The position numbers and the translations under genes were made by a program. From Lachnospiraceae bacterium (GTDB taxonomy: Bacteria > Bacillota > Clostridia > Lachnospirales > Lachnospiraceae): a DNA stretch of 64,000 bases. Shown piece after piece: positions 1 through 6,556 of this stretch. Under the pieces are notes generated by a model. The model made no database searches. It had not been told where the DNA came from and saw only the letters and a list, made by a program, of their open reading frames with translations. The first letter of the stretch is position 1, and every line of letters starts with the position of its first letter. The DNA is taken from NCBI GenBank assembly GCA_022845955.1, contig AP025576.1:6076001-6140000 (forward strand), read 5' to 3'.

Positions 1-138
1 AAACAGCTCCGCCAGGCACAGGACAAACAGAGTTATCCACATGGCAGGCCGTCTGCGGTACAGATCCGCCACCGCCCTGATGCAGAACTCCCGCAGTTCT
101 TTTTCCGTAAAGCGAAAGGAATATTTATACTGATTCAT
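1..138 (-). CDS. N-terminal fragment of a membrane protein, cut by the window edge
   Basis: Forty-six codons are visible, running in frame off the left edge, starting MNQYKYSFRFTEKEL. A basic stretch (DLYRRRPAMW) is followed by the beginning of a hydrophobic segment (ITLFVLCLAELF), so this is probably an integral membrane protein with a short cytoplasmic N terminus. The start is chosen because GAGGGAAG lies a few bases upstream. That ribosome site directly follows the U-tract of the terminator at 150-184, so the gene either depends on read-through from the upstream membrane-protein gene or has a promoter I cannot see. No family can be named from so little sequence. Confidence 0.6.
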   Translation of the reverse strand, partial: MNQYKYSFRFTEKELREFCIRAVADLYRRRPAMWITLFVLCLAELF

Positions 139-149
139 AAGCTTCCCTC

Positions 150-184
150 AAAAAAAGCGGGTGAAATCCTGTCATTCCACCCGC
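150..184 (-). terminator. Rho-independent terminator after the 211-1347 gene
   Basis: On the minus strand GCGGGTG and CACCCGC form a 7-bp stem with a 14-nt loop, followed by seven T residues. The next gene's ribosome site begins immediately after the T run. Confidence 0.8.
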
Positions 185-210
185 AGATATGCAAATTTCC
201 GTATCGGGGA

Positions 211-1347
211 TCAGTAATTGCTTTCCCCGCCGTCACGGAAGTACGCGTCCGTCTGTTCCATATTTTTCGCCGGATTATACTTCAGGTTCAGGAACTGTTC
301 ATAGTTTTTCTGATAGCAGGTCTCCAGCTCTTTGCTGTAGCCTATTACCATATGAGGCTGTTCTTCCCCATAAAATTTCAATGCTTCCTGGGTTTCCGCC
401 TCGGAAAGGTTTATGGAGAACATTTTCTTCGCCGTTGTGAAAAGCCGCATCTGGCTGGCGCTGTTTTTCCCTGTCCGCCTGTAATAATAACCCCAGAGCA
501 AGTCGCCGTTGGACAGGATTTTTGCTTTTGGCCCGTCCATATAAATGGTCCATTTTCTTCCTACCCAGACATTTTTGCCGATGGGGTGCGCCTGGGAGAA
601 ATCCGCTTCGATAGCCGCCATGGAAACGGTGGTGTTGCTCCGCAGATACGCATTGATGGAAGAAATATATGTGCTGTTGAAATAATTGATAATATTATAG
701 ATGAAATAAATCAGCAGCAAAAGGGCGGCCGCCATGCATACCCAGAAAAAGCCTACAGACTGGCCCCCGATTTTAGCGGTATCCACTGTGTAAAGGTAAA
801 CCACATCAAATTCATTTTCCTCCACGCCCATCTCCGTCAGCGTTTCCCTGTAATATCTTTCCAGCTGTGAGCTGAGCTTCGTCCAGGTACCCGTAACCGT
901 AGTGGGGGCCGGCGGCGCTACCGTTCCTGTCTCATCAAACCAATAATCCCAGGTTTCATCTATCTTGTCATAGAAATCGGTCTGCATATTCTTATTCATA
1001 TAGACGCTGTAATAATACCAGACAGATGCATTCTGTTCATAATCATCAAAAGCATTGAATACAATATAGCTGTTACCGTCCACCCGGGTACTCTTATGGC
1101 CGGAAGTGGTATTGGTGGTTGTAGTACTGTGCTCCACATAATCCGTAAGATAATTTTCCACGTCTATGGTCACATATTTTCCTTCATAAGCATCCGGAGA
1201 TGATGTCAGGTCAAGCTTTGTCGGACCGGTAATCACATCAAATATGGCAAATTTTGTCAGGGCAAGCAGACCGATTACAATCACGATAGATACAATAGCC
1301 CTCGTCATCCTTGATTTTCCGGATTTTTTCTTCAGTGTCTCCAGCAT
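211..1347 (-). CDS. Uncharacterised membrane protein with two transmembrane segments
   Basis: The protein has 378 residues. A basic N terminus (MLETLKKKSGKSRM) leads into a first hydrophobic segment at about residues 17-36 (AIVSIVIVIGLLALTKFAIF). A roughly 165-residue Thr/Tyr-rich domain, probably extracytoplasmic, follows. A second segment lies near residues 203-222 (FFWVCMAAALLLLIYFIYNI), then a cytoplasmic-looking C-terminal domain. There are no obvious catalytic motifs. The overall plan resembles a family of uncharacterised Lachnospiraceae proteins (possibly DUF6709), an attribution made from memory. A terminator follows directly. Its neighbours, a truncated membrane protein and a CapA-like enzyme, do not reveal its role. 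Confidence 0.75.
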   Translation of the reverse strand: MLETLKKKSGKSRMTRAIVSIVIVIGLLALTKFAIFDVITGPTKLDLTSSPDAYEGKYVTIDVENYLTDYVEHSTTTTNTTSGHKSTRVDGNSYIVFNAFDDYEQNASVWYYYSVYMNKNMQTDFYDKIDETWDYWFDETGTVAPPAPTTVTGTWTKLSSQLERYYRETLTEMGVEENEFDVVYLYTVDTAKIGGQSVGFFWVCMAAALLLLIYFIYNIINYFNSTYISSINAYLRSNTTVSMAAIEADFSQAHPIGKNVWVGRKWTIYMDGPKAKILSNGDLLWGYYYRRTGKNSASQMRLFTTAKKMFSINLSEAETQEALKFYGEEQPHMVIGYSKELETCYQKNYEQFLNLKYNPAKNMEQTDAYFRDGGESNY

Positions 1348-1387
1348 GTTTTTATCTCCCCTCGTTTCTGTTGTTCATTCCCGCAGG

Positions 1388-2713
1388 TTATACTCCGGGT
1401 TTGGTAACAAACCCTTCTCCGTCAATGGAAACCTCCGGAGAAAGGTTCTGCATATGACGGATTACCCTGTCTTTTTCGCTGCCGGCAAGAAGGGAGGTAT
1501 AACAATCCTTCTGAATCGCCGGGATGAACTGAAAGCTCTTCAATGTCCCGCTTTCACTGTCCAGCGTAACCTTAACAAGACAGGTATCCAGTGTTTTGGA
1601 ATTAAAAAGGAAATTCCCCAGGCTGTATATCACCGGGGTTTCCCCGAAATAGGCGATCCCCTGCAGCACATGGGGGTGGTCGCCGATGATCAAATCCGCT
1701 CCTGCCGCAGCAATCTGAGGCGCCTGCTCCTTCTGGGCCCAGTCCAGATCTGTAGTGCTTTCCGTTCCCCAATGGATGTAAACCACTACAAAATCACTTT
1801 CCGCTTTTGCTTTGGCAACCTCCTGAAGCAGCATGTCCACATTCCGGCAGCGGAATACGCCTGGAGAGCTCTCCGTGGCTCCTTTGGTATCGGGATTATC
1901 CACCCGTTCTATCTGCGTCGCGGAAAGAAAAGCGATCTTCACGCCGCCTGCAATAAAGTACACAGGCTTTACCGCTTCCTCCAGGTTCCGTCCCGCCCCT
2001 GCATAAGGCATCCCTATGGACTGCAGGGTATCCAGGGTATCCGTGAGGGATACCTCCCCGTAATCATACGAATGGTTGTTGGCAAGAGAAACCAGATCCG
2101 CTCCCATATCCAGCAGGTAGGAGGCATGGGCGGGATCCGCACGGAAGGTAAATGTCTTGCCGGGAGTGGGGGTGCCTCTTTTGGTATAGGTGAACTCATT
2201 ATTCACCATAAAAATATCGGCTTCCCGCATCTGCCCGAGAAGTCCGGGATCGATGCTTCCCTCTATCCCCTTTCCGCGGCTTTTCATTTTGGACATAATG
2301 GCATAGCCGTCATCAAAAAGGATATCTCCGGCAAAAACAAGGGAAACCTCCCCCTCCGCGGAGGGTGTCACGGAATAGATGTTCTGTGCGTTCATCAGCT
2401 CCGGATCCGCCAGGATATCTGCATACTTCCCGGTCTCTGCCGTTTCTTCCTCCGCAGCCATAGCCGTTTCCCCGTTAAAAAGGGAGACCACCTCCCCTTC
2501 CACCGTAACGGCTGCCAGAGCCATCCCTTCACTGCCGAGAAAGGCCCAGCTCACAAGGAGCGCCGCACTGCCGAGAGAGATTGTGATGATCAGCGTCAGG
2601 AAAAAAATACTGATTCTGCCTGTCCGTTTCTTTCTTTTCCGTTCCGCCAAGCTTCTTCCTCCCTTTCTTTTTACTGGCTCCTTCCTGATCCTATTATCAG
2701 GGCTATTGTTCAT
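1388..2713 (-). CDS. CapA-family membrane-anchored metallophosphoesterase-like protein
   Basis: A 441-residue protein with a basic N terminus, one transmembrane anchor around residues 33-57 and an extracellular catalytic domain of the PGA_cap (poly-gamma-glutamate synthesis protein CapA) type. Metal-site motifs of the calcineurin-like fold are visible: GDILFDDG, NNEF, NNHSYDYG, HWGTES and GDHPHVLQG, then YSLGNFLF. Family members are linked to capsule or cell-envelope polymer handling, but many stand alone, as here, with no other cap genes nearby; the substrate cannot be inferred. It lies between the rplA terminator and the 211-1347 membrane protein, all on the same strand. Confidence 0.88.
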   Translation of the reverse strand: MNNSPDNRIRKEPVKRKGGRSLAERKRKKRTGRISIFFLTLIITISLGSAALLVSWAFLGSEGMALAAVTVEGEVVSLFNGETAMAAEEETAETGKYADILADPELMNAQNIYSVTPSAEGEVSLVFAGDILFDDGYAIMSKMKSRGKGIEGSIDPGLLGQMREADIFMVNNEFTYTKRGTPTPGKTFTFRADPAHASYLLDMGADLVSLANNHSYDYGEVSLTDTLDTLQSIGMPYAGAGRNLEEAVKPVYFIAGGVKIAFLSATQIERVDNPDTKGATESSPGVFRCRNVDMLLQEVAKAKAESDFVVVYIHWGTESTTDLDWAQKEQAPQIAAAGADLIIGDHPHVLQGIAYFGETPVIYSLGNFLFNSKTLDTCLVKVTLDSESGTLKSFQFIPAIQKDCYTSLLAGSEKDRVIRHMQNLSPEVSIDGEGFVTKPGV

Positions 2714-2823
2714 TCCGTCAAGTCCATACGGTTAAAAGTATGTATGGGAAACAACAAAGCAACAGTTCAGATGGCCCTTTAAATCCCCTCCCCTGCTTGT
2801 CCCCGGCCAACCTTTTCCTCCAT

Positions 2824-2853
2824 AAAAAAACACGGCCGATACATCGGCCGTGT
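2824..2853 (-). terminator. Terminator of the rpmG-secE-nusG-rplK-rplA operon
   Basis: The minus strand has ACACGGCCGAT, a two-base loop and ATCGGCCGTGT, followed by a run of seven T residues. It lies 18 bases past the rplA stop codon. Confidence 0.9.
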
Positions 2854-2871
2854 CTGTGCTGCCCGCGTGAA

Positions 2872-3567
2872 TTAATATTTGGCAACAGATACCTTTACAC
2901 CAGGTCCCATGGTGGAAGCCAGGGTGATGCTTTTCAGATACTGTCCCTTCAGTGCGGAAGGTTTTGCCTTTACGATGGCATCCATAAGGGCGCTGAAGTT
3001 CTCAAGCAGCTTTTCTTCGGAGAAGGAAGCTTTTCCAACCGGGACATGAACGATATTGGATTTATCCAGTCTGTATTCAATCTTACCGGCTTTGATATCG
3101 TTGATAGCCTTGGTTACGTCCATGGTTACAGTACCTGCCTTGGGATTGGGCATTAAGCCTTTGGGTCCCAGGACTTTACCGAGACGTCCAACCACACCCA
3201 TCATATCAGGGGTAGCTACTACAACGTCGAAGTCAAGCCAGCCTTCGTTCTGGATCTTGGGGATAAGCTCATCGCCTCCCACATAATCTGCTCCGGCAGC
3301 TTCTGCTTCGTTTACTTTATCGCCCTTTGCGAATACCAGTACCTTAACGGTTTTACCGGTTCCGTTGGGAAGGACAACAGCACCACGGATCTGCTGTTCT
3401 GCATGACGTCCGTCGCAGCCTGTTCTGATATGGACTTCGATGGTTTCGTCAAATTTGGCAGTTGCCGTCTTTTTTGCCAGTGCAATTGCATCAGCAGGTT
3501 CATAAGCGGTAGCGCGGTCTACTAATTTAGCAGCTTCGCTGTATTTTTTACCATGTTTCATTTTCAA
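2872..3567 (-). CDS. rplA: 50S ribosomal protein L1
   Basis: The 231-residue length is normal for L1, which binds 23S rRNA at the mobile stalk near the E site and can repress its own mRNA. Recognisable family blocks are GTGKTVKVLVFAKGD, GADYVGGDELIPKIQ, DVVVATPDMMGVVG and LGPKGLMPNPKAGTVT. It is the last gene of the operon behind rplK. A terminator follows at once, so rplJ-rplL-rpoB do not continue from here as they do in many bacteria. The ribosome site GGAGG precedes ATG. Confidence 0.98.
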   Translation of the reverse strand: MKMKHGKKYSEAAKLVDRATAYEPADAIALAKKTATAKFDETIEVHIRTGCDGRHAEQQIRGAVVLPNGTGKTVKVLVFAKGDKVNEAEAAGADYVGGDELIPKIQNEGWLDFDVVVATPDMMGVVGRLGKVLGPKGLMPNPKAGTVTMDVTKAINDIKAGKIEYRLDKSNIVHVPVGKASFSEEKLLENFSALMDAIVKAKPSALKGQYLKSITLASTMGPGVKVSVAKY

Positions 3568-3651
3568 TTCCTCCGTTGGTTATTAACGCAGTACTTGTGT
3601 TTTCGGCTCACCCGTACGGAAGGCCGGAATACTGCTCCCAATTAATTTGTT

Positions 3652-4077
3652 TTAGTCTTCTACTACAATACCCATGCTTCTTGCCGTACCAGCGATCATG
3701 CTCATTGCTGTTTCCAGGCTTGCAGCATTCAGGTCAGGCATCTTCATTTCTGCGATTTCCTTAACCTTGTCCTTGGAGATAGTTGCAACTTTGGTCTTGT
3801 TCGGAACACCGGAACCGGATTTTAAGTTGCATGCTTTCTTCAGCAGCACTGCAGCAGGCGGAGTCTTGGTTACGAAACTGAAGCTTCTGTCTGCGTAAAC
3901 AGTAATTACAACGGGAATGATTAAATCACCCTTGTCTGCTGTTCTTGCATTGAACTGTTTGGTAAACTCAACAATGTTAACACCGTGCTGTCCGAGTGCA
4001 GGTCCAACCGGGGGAGCTGGTGTCGCTTTACCAGCAGGAATCTGTAACTTGATGTATCCTGTAACTTTCTTTGCCAT
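3652..4077 (-). CDS. rplK: 50S ribosomal protein L11
   Basis: L11 forms the GTPase-associated region of the large subunit with 23S rRNA. From the ATG at 4077 the protein is 141 residues, the canonical length, beginning MAKKVTGYIKLQIPAGKA. A GTG nine bases upstream lies inside the AGGAGGT ribosome-binding site and is not the start. Conserved blocks include PPVGPALGQHGVNI, the proline-rich PAPPVGPAL region and the C-terminal TARSMGIVVED. It sits between nusG and rplA in the usual order. Confidence 0.98.
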   Translation of the reverse strand: MAKKVTGYIKLQIPAGKATPAPPVGPALGQHGVNIVEFTKQFNARTADKGDLIIPVVITVYADRSFSFVTKTPPAAVLLKKACNLKSGSGVPNKTKVATISKDKVKEIAEMKMPDLNAASLETAMSMIAGTARSMGIVVED

Positions 4078-4224
4078 GTCAGGCACCTCCTAAATATAAT
4101 GTGGTATGGCGCAGCCAAAATGCACGTGATACACTCACGCGGCCCGTTTCCTCCGTAGCCTGCGGCCTTTCGGAACCGGAACGCTGCTTCCACAGTTCAA
4201 CGGATTGCTCCATTAAACATCAAA

Positions 4225-4743
4225 CTATTGTAATTTACGAACCTCTGCAAAACTGATTTCCACAGGGGTCTCCCTGCCGAACAGCTCTACATTAATCGTA
4301 GCGGTCTGCTTGCCGTAATCGATTCTCTGTACAACGCCAACCGTATCCTTCCAAGCCCCTGCAACAACAACGATCATATCGCCTTCCGCAAAGTCGATGG
4401 AAACATTTTCCTGTCTAATGCCAAGCGGTTTCATTTCCGCTTCCGTAAGCGGCACCGGTTTGCTTCCCGGTCCTACAAACCCTGTTACACCTCTGGTATT
4501 ACGTACGACATACCAGGTATCATCATTCATGACCATGTTAATCAGGACATAGCCGGGGAACATCTTCTTCTGGACTGTTTTCCTTGCTCCGTTTTTCATT
4601 TCCACCACATCCTGCATGGGGACACGGACCTCCAGAATTTCTTCTTCCAGGTGCCTGTTTTCTATTGTCTTTTCAATGTTGGCCTTTACCTTATTCTCAT
4701 ATCCGGAATAGGTATGAACCACATACCAGTTTGCTTCTGCCAT
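4225..4743 (-). CDS. nusG: Transcription antitermination/termination factor NusG
   Basis: NusG binds RNA polymerase and couples elongation to pausing, termination and translation. The 172-residue protein carries the NGN domain (WYVVHTYSGYENKVKANIEKT, then FPGYVLINMVMNDDTWYVVRNT and VTGFVG) and a C-terminal KOW domain (FAEGDMIVVVAGAWKDTVGVVQRI). The KOW core usually reads G..V.V..GPF; here it has GAWKDTVG, a modest variation. It lies directly downstream of secE and upstream of rplK, the standard arrangement. Confidence 0.97.
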   Translation of the reverse strand: MAEANWYVVHTYSGYENKVKANIEKTIENRHLEEEILEVRVPMQDVVEMKNGARKTVQKKMFPGYVLINMVMNDDTWYVVRNTRGVTGFVGPGSKPVPLTEAEMKPLGIRQENVSIDFAEGDMIVVVAGAWKDTVGVVQRIDYGKQTATINVELFGRETPVEISFAEVRKLQ

Positions 4744-4758
4744 ACGTTACCCCCACTG

Positions 4759-4965
4759 TTATTTTACAAGGAAATCAACTGCATACTGAAGGATCATGTC
4801 CAATATGGCAATGATGCCTCCCAGTACAATTGAAATTCCCACAACAGCAACGGATTGTTTCAGCAGCAGCTCCCTGTCCGGCCATGAAATTTTCCTGAAT
4901 TCTGCTTTTACACCATCAAAGAATTTCGGCTTGGACGCTTTTTCTTCACTTGAGGAATTTCCCAT
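4759..4965 (-). CDS. secE: Preprotein translocase subunit SecE
   Basis: This 68-residue single-span subunit of the SecYEG channel has the diagnostic amphipathic segment FFDGVKAEFRKISWPDREL followed by a transmembrane helix (AVVGISIVLGGIIAILDMIL). The short Firmicute form is expected. It lies between rpmG and nusG. Confidence 0.95.
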   Translation of the reverse strand: MGNSSSEEKASKPKFFDGVKAEFRKISWPDRELLLKQSVAVVGISIVLGGIIAILDMILQYAVDFLVK

Positions 4966-4994
4966 TACTTACACCTCTCTGTCCGTCGGGCTGA

Positions 4995-5144
4995 TTACTT
5001 GGTTTCTTTGTGCGTTGTGTGCTTCTTGCAGAATCTGCAGTATTTGCTGGTTTCCATTCTGTCCGGATGTGTTTTCTTATCCTTTGTTGTGTTGTAGTTA
5101 CGCTGCTTGCACTCCGTACATGCCAATGTGATTCTTGTACGCAT
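4995..5144 (-). CDS. rpmG: 50S ribosomal protein L33
   Basis: A 49-residue protein read directly from the sequence, starting MRTRITLACTECKQRNY and ending TTHKETK. Two CxxC pairs (CTEC and CRFC) mark the zinc-binding form of L33. GGAGGTGGAATACC precedes the ATG. It is the first gene of the translation operon; secE starts 29 bases past its stop codon. Zinc-form L33 is the version expected under zinc-replete growth; a zinc-free paralogue may exist elsewhere in the genome. Confidence 0.96.
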   Translation of the reverse strand: MRTRITLACTECKQRNYNTTKDKKTHPDRMETSKYCRFCKKHTTHKETK

Positions 5145-5171
5145 GGTATTCCACCTCCACCTTTTTCTCTG

Positions 5172-5245
5172 TTAAGGATTTGCCAACAAATAGCTTGTGC
5201 AGTCAGCCGGGCTGACTGTACGAGTTATTTGTTGACAAATCCTAA
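5172..5245. repeat. 74-bp imperfect palindrome in the rpmG leader
   Basis: Two arms of about 36 bases meet at a perfect core, AGTCAGCC-G-GGCTGACT. The outer arms, with GGATTTG, CAACAAATA and CAGTCAGCC blocks, match apart from one indel and four transitions. It lies between the promoter and the ribosome site of rpmG, so the operon mRNA would begin with a long hairpin. Three of the four substitutions give A.C mismatches in the transcribed strand, which suggests a DNA element rather than an RNA stem kept by selection. Confidence 0.7.
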
Positions 5246-5396
5246 CCTATATTTTCTCACGATAGCTTCTCGTCTTTATTCACTCCATGAATGCCGACAA
5301 ACGCCCGTGGCCAATACCCTTACGGGCAATTGGCATACCTGGTCTTTTGAGAATTTTAAGCATAAAAAAAAGACCTAAATCTCATCTCGCCATATG

Positions 5397-5426
5397 ACTA
5401 TAGCATAAGGGACGGCGCAAAGTCAA
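5397..5426 (-). promoter_or_regulatory. Putative sigma-A promoter of the rpmG operon
   Basis: The minus strand carries TTGACT (5426-5421), an 18-base spacer and TATAGT (5402-5397). Transcription would start near 5390 and give a leader of about 245 nt that also contains a GGTCTTTT/AAAAGACC stem and the palindrome at 5172-5245. Confidence 0.6.
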
Positions 5427-5480
5427 GTAATTTTGCAAAATCAAGGGGGAAATATCAAGAGGGAAAACAGAGGAGGATTG

Positions 5481-5524
5481 GTAACCGTTCAGGCAGGTCT
5501 GCGCGTTTACTGCACAGGCCGTGA
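5481..5524 (-). repeat. Right-end fragment of the IS66-like MITE family
   Basis: On the minus strand the segment reads GTGCAGTAAACGCGCAGACC, then CTGCCTGAACGGTTAC, matching the right ends of the copies at 29223-29282 and 51927-52057. No left end is visible. Confidence 0.65.
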
Positions 5525-5547
5525 GAAATCGCGGCGGCAGCATGGAT

Positions 5548-5606
5548 CGGTTTCCCGGCCGCCGGGGCCGTCCATTGGGGCGGGCCTGAAACGGCCGGGG
5601 AAACCC
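5548..5606 (-). terminator. GC-rich hairpin after the activase gene
   Basis: CGGTTTCCCGGCCG pairs with CGGCCGGGGAAACCCG (one bulge) just beyond the activase stop. It has no T-tract, so it may be a weak or factor-dependent terminator or an mRNA-stabilising stem. Confidence 0.4.
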
Positions 5607-5620
5607 GAACCCCGTCTTCA

Positions 5621-6556
5621 TTAATCAGACGACAGTTTCACGGCGGGAAACAGGGCGGAAAGCTCTGTCCGGACGGCTCGCATACGGGTATCGTCGGGCA
5701 TAGACGTCTCCGGCATGGGATATTGCAGGCCCAGAGCCTCGTATTTCCCCTTTGCCATGCTGTGGTACGGTAAAAGGCGCCATGCCGTGATATTACCGTA
5801 ACCGTTCAGCAGGGAGGCTATGCACCGCAGCGTCCCGGGATCGTCGTTATATCCGGGGATTACGGGGGTGCGGATCTCCACGGCGGCCCCCTGTTTATGG
5901 AGATTTTCAAGGTTTTCCAGAATTCTTTCATTTCCCCTGCCGGTCCCTTTTTTGTGCATGGCGGAATCGGGGTGTTTGATGTCATATAGAAACAGATCCG
6001 TGTAGGGGAGCACTTGTAAAAAAGCGGACCAGGGTACATCCCCGCAGGTATCGACGGCAACAGGTATCTTTTCTTTTTTCAGCAGCTTCATGACTTCTGC
6101 GAGGAACGCGGGCTGCAGAAGGGGTTCGCCGCCGGAAAAGGTGACGCCTCCGCCGGAGCGGACGTAGAAGTCTCTGTCCTCCAGAAGGAGGCGGGCCGCC
6201 TCCTTTGGCTCCATCTCCCGGCCGTAAAGCTTCAGGGCGCCGGGCAGGCATTCCTCCGTGCAGGCGCCGCAGCCGCTGCAGGCATCAAAGCGGATGTGGT
6301 GTTCCTTTCCCGGAAAGCTGTGAAGGCCTCCGGGGCATACCCGGGCACAGGCGCCGCAGCCGATACAGAGCTTACGGGTAAAGCTCAGGGCGGGCTTTGT
6401 CTGTAGATTTTCCGGGTTATGGCACCACAGGCAGCGAAGGGGACAGCCCTTGAGAAACAGTGTGGTGCGGATGCCGGGACCGTCATGGACACTCATCCGT
6501 TTGCTGTCGGAAACCATTCCTTTTGAAGTTTCCATATTCTTTCCGTCCTCCTTCAT
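5621..6556 (-). CDS. Glycyl-radical enzyme activating protein (radical SAM)
   Basis: A 311-residue activase that would use a [4Fe-4S] cluster and SAM to abstract hydrogen from the conserved glycine of the partner enzyme encoded just upstream. The radical-SAM cysteines are Cys38, Cys42 and Cys45 (CPLRCLWC, the CxxxCxxC spacing). Two ferredoxin-like clusters follow (CIGCGACARVCPGG and CSGCGACTEECLPG), typical of non-PFL activases. SGGEPLLQP and the LYDIKHPD motif are also present. The start overlaps the GRE stop as ATGA, indicating translational coupling. An in-frame ATG seven codons later follows an AGGAGG and is an alternative start. The substrate is set by the partner and is unknown. Confidence 0.92.
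   Translation of the reverse strand: MKEDGKNMETSKGMVSDSKRMSVHDGPGIRTTLFLKGCPLRCLWCHNPENLQTKPALSFTRKLCIGCGACARVCPGGLHSFPGKEHHIRFDACSGCGACTEECLPGALKLYGREMEPKEAARLLLEDRDFYVRSGGGVTFSGGEPLLQPAFLAEVMKLLKKEKIPVAVDTCGDVPWSAFLQVLPYTDLFLYDIKHPDSAMHKKGTGRGNERILENLENLHKQGAAVEIRTPVIPGYNDDPGTLRCIASLLNGYGNITAWRLLPYHSMAKGKYEALGLQYPMPETSMPDDTRMRAVRTELSALFPAVKLSSD

Noticed and set aside
5145..5620. Search for a tRNA-Trp or other tRNA near secE/nusG
   Set aside because: No cloverleaf with a T-loop GTTCRA motif and matching acceptor stem could be built here or in the other intergenic gaps.
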